Shown here in pieces: positions 35,358 to 44,465 of a stretch of 64,000 nt of DNA. The notes beneath the pieces were generated by a model that made no database searches, had not been told where the DNA came from, and worked only from the letters and a program-made list of their open reading frames with translations. Position 1 is the first letter of the stretch. Each line of letters starts with the position of its first letter. The position numbers and the translations under genes are program-made. Origin of the DNA: Arenicellales bacterium (lineage in GTDB: Bacteria; Pseudomonadota; Gammaproteobacteria; Arenicellales; JAJDZL01). The DNA is taken from positions 1,709,999 to 1,773,998 of the forward strand of contig OX638343.1 of the NCBI GenBank assembly GCA_951813075.1, in the 5' to 3' direction.

Positions 35358-37016
35358 CTATTGACAACCGGTTGGCACACTCCCGGTAATCCCGGTAATT
35401 TCGCATATTTTGCTGACGTACGGGTACAACAGCACCCCTTTGCCAGTCTTATGCAAACAATCACTACCGGAATTTAATTCATTGCCTTTAGCGCGTATGC
35501 CCGATACTACTCCCACGAGACTTTCCTCGTCGTCACTGTAGCCACGGTAGAAGCCCAGATAGATAGGACCACCGGAATCCCCGAGGCAGGGACCGCCATT
35601 CCCGTCTAGGTTTCCGGTCTCCCACTCGATTGCGTTCTCATTGCTACGGGTCAACCAATTGAACGCAGCTTGTTTAGATTCCAACCAGTCATGGTTGGCA
35701 ACATCCGTCCAGCCATAACCGACGAATGTAACTGCCTCTTGATATAAATTCGAATTCTTACGAGCAAATTTGGGGTACGTAGAAAACAGTGTCTTTTCGT
35801 TGCCCTTAATCTTGATGAGAGCGATGTCATCCGAAGGAACTTCATCAGTCGCATATTCTATATCATAACGGTGGGCATACGGGACATAGAGGTTCTGTAC
35901 CATAAACGCATGTACAGTGTTATTTCTCTTTAGGGAAATTGCGAAAATTGACTCATCACGGGGAGTGAGTTCAAGCCACCTTCTAACTTTCGAGCGTTTG
36001 AATTTAAAACTTTTTCGCAACTGCCTCCCTGACTCGGCGAAGCAATGGAGTGCAGACACAGCCCAGTCTTGTGCTATCAGCGTAGCCGTGCACCGATTCT
36101 GACCGTTAATGTATCCGGGGTACCCAGGTTGCAACAATACAACTCGTTCGTAAGCATCATGCCAGTAGGTGATTTTCGCCCGACCTGCCTTATTTTCACC
36201 AGCGTCGCGCTGATGTACCGGAATTTCGCGCATATTCGGTGACCCGCACCAATTATCAGCGCATGAACTAGAATTATTGCCACCGTTGAAAATTGGCGTA
36301 CCCGGTAACACTTGCTCTATTTCTGCGGTGCCGCGCTTTCCTTTCGGCAGGTTATCTAGTCCAAAAAGTTGCCCTAACTGCTCTGAGTTCGCATTTCTGA
36401 GCACGTCCCCAATGCTCGCGAAGCCAATACTGATCTCATTCTTAGCATTCGGAACCACAATGGTAGAAACCGGCGTTGCATTTGCAACAACGTCCTGAAG
36501 TAGTGCCCATTTCTTTTCTATCGATGCTCTTTTGAACTGTTTGGATGTAAATACCTCCTGTAAAAGTTGAATCGACATCCCCTTCACCGCCTCCCCTTGA
36601 TACTGAGAGTTCAATGGTAATGAAATTCTTAATTGAGTAACAGTCTCGTCGTTGGATAGCACCAGTTGATTCCACAGATAATTGTCGATGGCTGCGGCTG
36701 CGGACTCATGTACCGCGCTCGTTAAATCCGAACCCATCGTATCGATGATCTGACGTTCCAGATTATCTCTAATTGCTTGCTCAACGAACCTACCGGGATC
36801 AGTAGGACGTATGAACACCTCCATATCGGGGGAAACTCGGTATTCGATTGCACCGGCCGACCCAGTCAACCGCAATTCGCGCGCTTCTTGCAATCCACCA
36901 TCGAGGTTCTGCGCCAACCCTTGCTCACCGATCAAGAAGAACATCGCGACGAGTGAATATAAGCCAAAAGATATGGCCCATCTAATCGATATCGTCAACA
37001 CACTACTGTGCAGCAT
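35358..37016 (-). CDS. Secreted trypsin-like serine protease
   Basis: From ATG 37016 the protein has 552 residues; the frame reaches 27 codons further but would overlap the lipoprotein gene by 65 bases. A signal or anchor segment (FGLYSLVAMFFLIGEQGLAQ) is near the start. The trypsin domain fills the C-terminal half with all three catalytic residues: His in QDWAVSALHC, Asp in VPSDDIALIKI and Ser in CLGDSGGPIYLG, plus paired cysteines. The N-terminal 200 residues are a separate region of unknown fold. It is 17 bases after a lipoprotein gene and likely co-expressed. It acts outside the cytoplasm. Its target is unknown. Confidence 0.85.
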   Translation of the reverse strand: MLHSSVLTISIRWAISFGLYSLVAMFFLIGEQGLAQNLDGGLQEARELRLTGSAGAIEYRVSPDMEVFIRPTDPGRFVEQAIRDNLERQIIDTMGSDLTSAVHESAAAAIDNYLWNQLVLSNDETVTQLRISLPLNSQYQGEAVKGMSIQLLQEVFTSKQFKRASIEKKWALLQDVVANATPVSTIVVPNAKNEISIGFASIGDVLRNANSEQLGQLFGLDNLPKGKRGTAEIEQVLPGTPIFNGGNNSSSCADNWCGSPNMREIPVHQRDAGENKAGRAKITYWHDAYERVVLLQPGYPGYINGQNRCTATLIAQDWAVSALHCFAESGRQLRKSFKFKRSKVRRWLELTPRDESIFAISLKRNNTVHAFMVQNLYVPYAHRYDIEYATDEVPSDDIALIKIKGNEKTLFSTYPKFARKNSNLYQEAVTFVGYGWTDVANHDWLESKQAAFNWLTRSNENAIEWETGNLDGNGGPCLGDSGGPIYLGFYRGYSDDEESLVGVVSGIRAKGNELNSGSDCLHKTGKGVLLYPYVSKICEITGITGSVPTGCQ

Positions 37017-37032
37017 TCCCCACGCTATTGGT

Positions 37033-38151
37033 CTACCGCGTACGCGAAGTAAGTGCAGTAAATTTACTATTACGTTGATCCACCAGGAGATCAACATTTT
37101 TACAATTTATACCAAAATTTGAGATTGGGAAGGTTAGAATGTCTACACCAAATGCCATAGGACGTTCAAACACCTTCTCAAGCTCCTGCGATTCGTCTTG
37201 TGCGGTCGCAAAACTACCGACGAAACCAGGCGACGACGAGTTGGCCAGTTCAGACAGAGCATCCGACTGTTCCTCTGACTCCTTCCCATCCGGCTCGTCG
37301 GGCTGAGGATCGGATAGCAAATCCTTTCTTGGCGGAAGATTCGGTCGAGTACCGGACCCAGCAGCAGCGCGCAATGCGGCACCAACCGTCTCTCCGTAGA
37401 CATATTTGATGCTACGAGCATAGAATACGCGCGTCACAACGGCAAATTTTGATGTTTTTCCTTTGGGATCACCCAGCGTTTTGGCTGCGGCACACACCCC
37501 GTTCATAAACGCATTCGGTACAATTTTTCCATGTTTGTCCGTCTCCGTTGAAACCATGTACTCAAGGTGATCTTTAGTATTGCCGTAGGCGGAGATGATG
37601 TCTATCTCCAACGTTTCAACTCCAGAGACCGAGATTCTCAATGTTGTTCGGGATCCTGCATGGCCGCCGACAATCCAGTTCCATAGCCCTGATATACCAC
37701 TCCACCCAAAATCAGCCTCGGTGACGCTAGCGAGTTCTATGTTTGGCAATGCTGCCAATTTTAGGCGAAGATCTGGATCTTCAGTTGTAGCAGGTAATGA
37801 AATTGGCTGATCCGGTTGCGGCCAAACTGCGGATTTATTGGCGGGATCCGGAGGTTGCATTGTCTTTGGATTTATCGGAAGTTCGCGTTCCTTATACTTC
37901 AAATCATCCTCAATATCTGGCACATGACCGATGTAGATTGACGATAGTCCGTACGGGTTCGTTTTGCCTGTAAAAAGCCGAATGTCCCCAATATAAACTT
38001 GTTCGACCATTGGATAGATGGGAATCAGCGCATAGTTTCTGATGCTTTCATTCCAGCGTTCTTTCACCGAATTTGGCGAATACGTTGCACAACTCGTTAG
38101 AAGCGCTGCCCACAAGGCTACCGCAAGTATCCGAATCTTTCGTGTTTCCAT
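37033..38151 (-). CDS. Lipoprotein of unknown function
   Basis: A 372-residue protein with a lipoprotein signal: METRKIRILAVALWAALLTSC, lipobox LTSC with C21. The rest has no recognised domain: a segment with YIGDIRLFTG and SSIYIGHVPDIEDD, a Ser/Gly-rich central part, a Pro/Asp/Glu-rich linker (about 275-315) and a tail ending NCKNVDLLVDQRNSK. It precedes the trypsin-like protease in the same direction and the pair probably works together in the envelope. An ISKra4-type element lies 70 bases upstream and may have cut away its native promoter. Confidence 0.7.
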   Translation of the reverse strand: METRKIRILAVALWAALLTSCATYSPNSVKERWNESIRNYALIPIYPMVEQVYIGDIRLFTGKTNPYGLSSIYIGHVPDIEDDLKYKERELPINPKTMQPPDPANKSAVWPQPDQPISLPATTEDPDLRLKLAALPNIELASVTEADFGWSGISGLWNWIVGGHAGSRTTLRISVSGVETLEIDIISAYGNTKDHLEYMVSTETDKHGKIVPNAFMNGVCAAAKTLGDPKGKTSKFAVVTRVFYARSIKYVYGETVGAALRAAAGSGTRPNLPPRKDLLSDPQPDEPDGKESEEQSDALSELANSSSPGFVGSFATAQDESQELEKVFERPMAFGVDILTFPISNFGINCKNVDLLVDQRNSKFTALTSRTR

Positions 38152-38330
38152 TTTCGTCTTTCTACTAGTTGTTACAATTGTAAATCAATTACGATTCATA
38201 ATCTACCGAATACGCTGGGATGGGTGCACGCCAGAATTTTGAGGGAATTCGGTCTCATAGGTGGATAGCGGAGTTTTCCAGAATTTTGTTAGTATAATAT
38301 ACTATCATTAATGCACAAGGAGCCCGAACC

Positions 38331-38729
38331 ATGGATACCATCGAACAAATCGAATCGCAACGCGACGAACTGGCGAGACAGATTGCCTCGGTCGGCGAAT
38401 TCCGCCCTGGCAACCTTTATGAAAACGCCCGCAAGTGCGGCAATCCGAAATGCCAATGCGCCAGACCCGACGGCACTTTACACCGCGGATGGCTGCTGAC
38501 GCGTAAAGTCAGTCGCAAGACACGCTCTCGCAGCATTCCGAAATTTGCGCTGGATGACACGCGCCGCCAGGTGGACGAGCATCGGCGCTTTGTGGATCTG
38601 GTCAGACGCTTCACCGAAGTCAATGAGATGCTGTGCGAACAGCGACTGAAGTTGCGACGCAGTGAAAAAAATCGCTTTTGCGCCGGCGGCGGGATTCGCC
38701 GATACGCTCGGCGCCGAAACGCTGAATGA
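38331..38729 (+). CDS. DUF6788-like accessory protein of the ISKra4 element
   Basis: A 132-residue protein, ATG 38331. MDTIEQIESQRDELARQIAS and a zinc-binding ARKCGNPKCQCARPDG motif match the short DUF6788-type proteins that precede ISKra4-like transposases. Its 3' end overlaps the transposase frame by 68 bases. Role in transposition unknown. Confidence 0.65.
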   Translation: MDTIEQIESQRDELARQIASVGEFRPGNLYENARKCGNPKCQCARPDGTLHRGWLLTRKVSRKTRSRSIPKFALDDTRRQVDEHRRFVDLVRRFTEVNEMLCEQRLKLRRSEKNRFCAGGGIRRYARRRNAE

Positions 38730-39835
38730 GATCAGCTCGTTGCTGGGGTCGCAGGATTTCTCCAAGGCGGTGGACTTTGATGCGCTGGAGACTGCAGTGA
38801 GGTCGGCGGCGATGCGATTCGCGGCCGGCATTCTGGAGTCATATCTGAACAAATACCGCAGCGACTGTCAGGCTTCACAACTTCGTTGCGAGTGCGGCGC
38901 CTTGGCGCGTTATTGTGGTGTGAGCGAAAAATGTTTCGTCACCGTGGTGGGCCGTCTGCGGTTGCGCCGCGCCTACTATCACTGTCGGGTGTGTGGCAGT
39001 GGATGGTTTCCCAAAGACAAGGCACTGGGGATGACACGATGCAGTGTGTCTGCCGGCATGGTGCGGTTGATCGGACTGGAGGCGGCACATGTGAGTTTTG
39101 CCGAATCGAGTGGTTTGCTGCGTAATCTTGCCGGTGTCAGAGTCAGTGCCAGGACCCGTGAGATGAAACTGGCGGTGGTGTGGACCGCCGAGACGACCGA
39201 TGAGGAGGGCCACCGCAAGGCCGATGCGATGTCGACGAGTTACAATGCGGCGATCGAATCGGCCCGCATGGGGGTGTGGGACAAACAGCTCTCAGCGTTC
39301 GCACAGCGTGTCGAGCGCCGCGGATTCTACGAAGCTGAGCGTCAGGTGGTGATTGGTGACGGTGCGCGTTGGATCTGGTACCTGGTGGATGAGAATTTTC
39401 ACAGGGCGGTACAGATCGTCGACCTTTATCACGCCAGGGAGAAAGTCTGGGATGTTGCGAAATCAACAACGGCTTGGAGCGGACTTGACCGGACAATGGG
39501 CACAGGAGCAGGTGAAACTGCTGAAGGCAGGCGATATCGAAGCACTGCTGGAAGTCATATCCGATCATTGCGCAACCAATGACGTCGCCCGGACTGCGTT
39601 CGGCTACTTCACCCGCAATCGCGATCGGATGCGTTATCAGGCGTTCCTGGATGACCAGCTGTGCGTGTCCAGTGGGATTGTAGAGGCCGGTTGCAAAAAC
39701 GCCATCGGCGCACGCCTCAAACGCGGTGGCATGCACTGGAGCGTCGATGGCGCCAATAAGATAGCGGCGTTGCGGAATTGCATCCTGAGTAATCGTTTCG
39801 AAGATTACTGGTACGTAAGAACCGCTGGTCGGTGA
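38662..39835 (+). pseudogene. ISKra4-type transposase, frameshifted
   Basis: The first frame (38662-39582) has the zinc region CECGALARYCG with CRVCGSGWFPKD, and the segment QVVIGDGARWIWYLVDENF then IVDLYHAREKVWDVA of the catalytic domain. Near 39460 the reading must move to a second frame, which gives VKLLKAGDIEALLEVISDH and the typical end DDQLCVSSGIVEAGCKNAIG, KRGGMHWSVDGANKIAALR and FEDYW. Some bases may also be lost at the joint, since the spacer there is shorter than usual. The element is probably inactive unless frameshifting is programmed. Confidence 0.78.
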
Positions 39836-40029
39836 AACTTGTCAAAATTCTGGTATGCACCCCGTGGCTTAGCTGGAGTTGTTATCAAAACTAGTGCATC
39901 ACGTGGGCTGAAAAAAGCGGCGTATCCGGTTAACTGTAAGTTGAACACATTTACAAACCGACACCACTTATGAACAAGGACAACGTAAGTTCGTTTCGGC
40001 AGCGAATTATTGTAGGAATATCACCGGGT

Positions 40030-40262
40030 TCTTGAACAGTTTAATTTGGAATACTACATCAGTTCCGGTTACCAGCCTGAGCGTCAGATTCAAAACGGTG
40101 TCGGACCAGTGTCGGTGAAAGTTCCCAAGGTTCGCTTGAACACGGGTGAGCCGGATTCATTTCATTCCGGTTTGATTCCGCCGAATGTGCGGAAGAGCCG
40201 GGCGGTGGAAACTTTTTTCCTGGTTGTTTCTCAAAGGTGCCAGCACCTGTCCAACCGCCTCG
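40030..40262 (+). pseudogene. IS256-family transposase fragment
   Basis: The frame from 40046 reads EYYISSGYQPERQIQNGVGP, VSVKVPKVRLNTGE and FHSGLIPPNVRKSRAVET, the conserved N-terminal part of IS256 (Mutator-type) transposases. After that the reading moves to another frame with WLFLKGAST, the next expected motif, and then loses similarity. Both ends are missing, so this is a dead remnant. Confidence 0.72.
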
Positions 40263-40862
40263 CAGAACCAAAGCGGGCGCGGCACCGCGGTCGAGCCTTC
40301 GCTTTCAGTCGCGAACAATACCCCAACCGGCCTTACTGTGCGATGTGAAGGGTCGATCACCCCACACCCTAAGCAGACGCATCACCTCTGCCAGACACAC
40401 CGGTCCCGCACGGGAAGTGGTTTGATTGTTCGTCGGTTTGAGTCTGCATGAGACAATCTTCGTAAGCCTAGTCTGGTAATGGGTGTGTTCATCCATTGTG
40501 TGAAGCATTTTATTGTTCAAATCTATCATACCGGTAGGGTTTTTTCTGATCTCGGCTTCTCTATGTTGGGATTAGGGTTGCAAGAATTTGATAATCGTAG
40601 ATTTTGTTGATCATTGCAATTTTCGGCTTATCTACGACTACTCCAAGTTAAATAGTCAACAGCGAATAGGAATCTCCAAGGAATTGATGCAATGCCCATC
40701 GTTACTAAGCGACCAGACACTCCGGTCATTCAGTGGCTGAAATTTTCAGTGTAAAATTATCAGATTCATTTCGTTACATCCGAATTCTTCTTTATGAGGT
40801 TAATTTACTTTTTTTTGGAAATTGTCGTTTTAATCGGAAATCTGGACTAGCACATCGCTAAT
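40263..40862. other. Non-coding region upstream of the helicase gene
   Basis: No supported gene. The last 200 bases are AT-rich and should hold the promoter of the helicase-ATPase operon; no clear -35/-10 pair or ribosome binding site was found. Confidence 0.4.
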
Positions 40863-43800
40863 ATGATGAACTCATTAGATGCAAATGGAATGCAGGCAGC
40901 GATAGCACATCTTTTTGATGAGGTATCGTACAGCCTTGCTCGATATCTGAGGAATATATTGCCAAGTCTGATTGACGACTGGTGGGATACCGCTGTCATC
41001 AGCGCACTGTCTTTTCAACAACGACGTAGGGTAAGTGAACGAGGCGTCAACTCCTTGGAATCCTTGGAATTTACTGCGCTTCTTCGTGTACTTGATCAAA
41101 ATTGGAATCTGGTATCAACTAAATTAGAACTACCGGATGAAACGCGCCATTTCGTAAAAGAGATGCAAACAGTCCGAAACCGATGGGTGCATGTAGATAG
41201 TGATCAAATTATTGTGGACGATGCCTACAGGGACTTGGATACACTGCAACGATTTGCACTCTTTGTCGATTGTGACAAAAGTCTACTTGAGTCGGTGCGT
41301 GAACTAAAATCATCTCTACTTCTCAGCGAGCGTACGAGCCGCACTCAAGAGAATAGAGACTTAGAAAGTACTGCTTGGGAATCAAAAGAGTCAAATACAG
41401 AATTTCTCCCCGGCCAGATTGTTCATCTCCAAGCCAATCCGTCGATGCGAGGTGTTGTTGTAAGTTCAACTCCGGGCGAACCGGAAAATCGGATCTCAGT
41501 GTTCATGGAAGGTGTAATTCGCACTTTCTATGTTTCGCAATTGATTCCAGAAGATTGTCCACAGATTGAGTATGAATACTTACCAGGGAACGATTTTCAC
41601 TCATATCTCACCTCTTTGCAAATTCAATATCCAGGCCTTTCGACTCTCTACTCATTAATGGCTGCTCGTGTCAATTTCATCCCATATCAATTCCGACCTG
41701 TATTGCGGTTTATACGGTCGGATCGTCCTCGATTGCTGATCGCTGATGGTGTCGGCGTAGGTAAAACTATCGAAGCAGGCTTGATTCTTCGAGAACTTCA
41801 AGCTAGGCGCAACATTCGATCAATATTAATTATTTGTCCCAGACCGTTGGTGACCGAACGAAAATGGCAGATTGAAATGAAACGGTTTGATGAAAGCTTT
41901 GTACATCTAGACGGTCCGGCACTGAGATACTGTATCAATGAATTGGATTTAGAAGGGTCCTGGCCTACGCAGTACCAACGAATTATCGTTCCGTATTCCC
42001 TTTTTGATGATTTCCTTTTGCATGGTTCTAATAGCAAACAAAAATTAATGAAAGGATTAGTGGACTTGGATCCGCCACCGAGATTTGACTTGGTTATCGT
42101 AGATGAAGCACATCATATTCGGAATAAAGATACTTTCAGTCACAAGGCTGTTCGATATTTCTGCGATTATGCGGAGGCTGTAATATTCCTGACCGCAACC
42201 CCAATCCAACTTGGTAGCGACGATTTGTTTGTCCTATTGAATACCCTCCGCCCTGACCTTATCATTGATCGAGAAAGTTTTGAACACATGTCTGAACCAA
42301 ATCCGTTCATCAATCGAGCGGTAGACTTAGCACGTTCACAAGAACTGGGATGGGTTGATTCGGCTATTGCGGTTTTGGATGAAGCGGCAGATACTCCTTG
42401 GGGACGTGCAATACTCAGACACAATCCGGATTTCAAACGAATATTTGCGCGGCTAACGGAAGGCAAGATAGGCCCAGAAAAACGCGTGCAGTTGATCACT
42501 GACCTCGAAGCATTGCATACGTTTTCAGGGATAATCAATCGAACGCGTCGCCGGGACATCGGCGAGTTTACGGTACGAAAACCAGAGTCGATCGTTGTTC
42601 AATTTACTCCGAATCAAAAGGAACTACACGACGAACTGCTTCAAGTTCAAGCAGAAATTTTTTTCAGACTACATGGCGATTCTATGGTCAATTTCTTGAT
42701 GACCACAATTCGGCGCCAAGCAGCGAGTTGCCTATTTGGGCTCGCACCCTTACTTGAGGAAATACTCAGCAGACATTTAGATGCGCTTCCATGGGAAGAG
42801 ACAAATATTTCAGACGTTGATCTACCTGCTAAATTTGTCGACGAAAGTATCGAATCACGAATTCAAGCTGTTGTTGAAAAAGCTCGCAACCTCGATCCAT
42901 TTGACCCAAAACTCGATGCACTTAGAAATATTATTTGTAACAAGCAAAAGCTACAAAACAAAAAGGTCATGCTGTTCAGTAGTTTTCGGCATACCCTTCA
43001 CTATCTTTATCAAAATCTCAAAGCAGATGGTTTAAGAGTTGGAATGATCCATGGTGGCACGGCGGATGGGGAACGAATTTCAGTTCGGAACCGCTTTGAA
43101 CTGACAGCCGACCGGGAAGACTGCATAGATGTGCTAATGTTGTCGGAGATTGGCTCGGAGGGGTTGGACTATCAATTTTGCGACTGCATTGTCAACTATG
43201 ATCTTCCCTGGAACCCTATGCGGGTGGAACAAAGGATCGGGCGTATAGATAGAATTGGCCAAAAAAGTGAGCGTATCACAATTTTTAATTTGATTACACC
43301 TAGTACGGTTGACGCAGATATTTATGAGAGGTGTCTGCTAAGGATAGGTGTTTTTGAAAAAGCCCTAGGAGGAAGCGAACAGATTCTAGGGGATATCTCC
43401 AGGGAAATTCGTAACATTGCGGAAAATTTTAATTTGAGCGAGTTAGAACGTGGCGAACAGCTTCAACAGTTGGCGGATAACAAGATCAGATTAGTCCAGG
43501 AACAAAACGAACTTGAAGAAAAACAACTCCAGTTGTTTGGTATCCAACTACCTGAAGAACAAATGCAGCGGGAAATTAAACAAGCTTCAAGTTCGTGGTT
43601 ATCCTCTAAATCAATACGTAGGCTCGTGAAAAAATACCTTGAGCAATCCTGCGGTAGAGACCAAGATTTTATACTTGGCGGTAAGGACTTAAATACGCTT
43701 CGATTATCTCAGGATAACAGAATCAGGTTGTTACGGGATTTTCAAAACATCCCTCGCCAGACTACGTCGTTGAGCCGAGAATGGGAAAATTGGCTAAAAG

Positions 43801-44465
43801 GTGGGAATCCGCATTTGCTAATTACATTCGATTCTGAATGCGCTTCAAAGCATCCCGAAGCAGTGTTCATGACACCGCTACATCCTCTTGTAAAACAAGC
43901 TGCCAACGCTTTAGATTCGAAAAAGCCCATCATGACAAGTTTACGGTCGCTAAGTAATGAAGTTCCGAAAGGCAACTATGAATTTGCAATTTACCAATGG
44001 CATTATTTCGGCATTCGAGAGGACTTGGTTTTACAGCCTGTTGCTTCTAACGATATTGCGAACAATCACCTTATCAGTCTTCTCGAAACGGCAGTAAACG
44101 CACCGATAGAATACGCCGCTTCACCGAATTCGAAAACAATGGATGATCTTGATACTCAGCATCAAAAATTGTGGTCAGAATCGCGCTCTCACCATCGTCG
44201 TAGAACGAGTGAACTGGTGGACTACCGCAAAGAAAGTTTAACGACAAGCCATAGAGCGAGGATGGCCCTCCTTGATGAGCAACTTAGACAAGCAATAAAT
44301 GAAAAAATTAAAATAATGCGTCGTTCACAGATCGACGCGGCAGAAGCAGATTACGTGAGACGTTGTCAAGAACTAGATATAGCGATGGAGCGGGCTGAAA
44401 TTACCGCGGAGCCAGTAGCCTATGGGGTAATTCAAATTGATTGGAATACGAATGATGTCGAGTAA
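40863..44465 (+). CDS. Swt1-type HEPN and SNF2-family helicase, probable defence protein
   Basis: A 1200-residue protein. The N-terminal part (about 5-150) resembles the Swt1-like HEPN domain, with SLARYLRNILPSLIDDWWDT and EMQTVRNRWVHVDSDQ (R-x4-H-like RNRWVH). The SNF2/RapA-type helicase core follows: Walker A GVGVGKTIEAGLILREL (near 295), DEAHHIRN (near 412), FLTATPIQLGSDDL, then lobe 2 with VMLFSSFRHTLHYL (near 700), SEIGSEGLDYQFCDCIVNYD and EQRIGRIDRIGQ (near 790). The tail is charged and coiled-coil-like. The HEPN part could cut RNA and the motor could translocate on DNA. The next gene overlaps it, and the pair resembles helicase-ATPase modules in defence islands. Confidence 0.85.
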   Translation: MMNSLDANGMQAAIAHLFDEVSYSLARYLRNILPSLIDDWWDTAVISALSFQQRRRVSERGVNSLESLEFTALLRVLDQNWNLVSTKLELPDETRHFVKEMQTVRNRWVHVDSDQIIVDDAYRDLDTLQRFALFVDCDKSLLESVRELKSSLLLSERTSRTQENRDLESTAWESKESNTEFLPGQIVHLQANPSMRGVVVSSTPGEPENRISVFMEGVIRTFYVSQLIPEDCPQIEYEYLPGNDFHSYLTSLQIQYPGLSTLYSLMAARVNFIPYQFRPVLRFIRSDRPRLLIADGVGVGKTIEAGLILRELQARRNIRSILIICPRPLVTERKWQIEMKRFDESFVHLDGPALRYCINELDLEGSWPTQYQRIIVPYSLFDDFLLHGSNSKQKLMKGLVDLDPPPRFDLVIVDEAHHIRNKDTFSHKAVRYFCDYAEAVIFLTATPIQLGSDDLFVLLNTLRPDLIIDRESFEHMSEPNPFINRAVDLARSQELGWVDSAIAVLDEAADTPWGRAILRHNPDFKRIFARLTEGKIGPEKRVQLITDLEALHTFSGIINRTRRRDIGEFTVRKPESIVVQFTPNQKELHDELLQVQAEIFFRLHGDSMVNFLMTTIRRQAASCLFGLAPLLEEILSRHLDALPWEETNISDVDLPAKFVDESIESRIQAVVEKARNLDPFDPKLDALRNIICNKQKLQNKKVMLFSSFRHTLHYLYQNLKADGLRVGMIHGGTADGERISVRNRFELTADREDCIDVLMLSEIGSEGLDYQFCDCIVNYDLPWNPMRVEQRIGRIDRIGQKSERITIFNLITPSTVDADIYERCLLRIGVFEKALGGSEQILGDISREIRNIAENFNLSELERGEQLQQLADNKIRLVQEQNELEEKQLQLFGIQLPEEQMQREIKQASSSWLSSKSIRRLVKKYLEQSCGRDQDFILGGKDLNTLRLSQDNRIRLLRDFQNIPRQTTSLSREWENWLKGGNPHLLITFDSECASKHPEAVFMTPLHPLVKQAANALDSKKPIMTSLRSLSNEVPKGNYEFAIYQWHYFGIREDLVLQPVASNDIANNHLISLLETAVNAPIEYAASPNSKTMDDLDTQHQKLWSESRSHHRRRTSELVDYRKESLTTSHRARMALLDEQLRQAINEKIKIMRRSQIDAAEADYVRRCQELDIAMERAEITAEPVAYGVIQIDWNTNDVE

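Larger units (their letters stand above)
38222..39862. mobile_element. ISKra4-family insertion sequence
   Basis: The ends are inverted repeats: 38221-38242 and the complement of 39842-39863 match at 19 of 22 bases, with shared cores GGGTGCA and CCAGAATTTTGA. Inside are a short DUF6788-like gene and a transposase in two frames. A further copy of the CCAGAATTTTG motif lies at 38277-38287. No obvious target-site duplication was seen. Confidence 0.82.

Noticed and set aside
40863..44465. DISARM drmD assignment for the SNF2 helicase
   Set aside because: No drmA, drmB or drmC homologue lies nearby, and the N-terminal HEPN-like domain does not fit.
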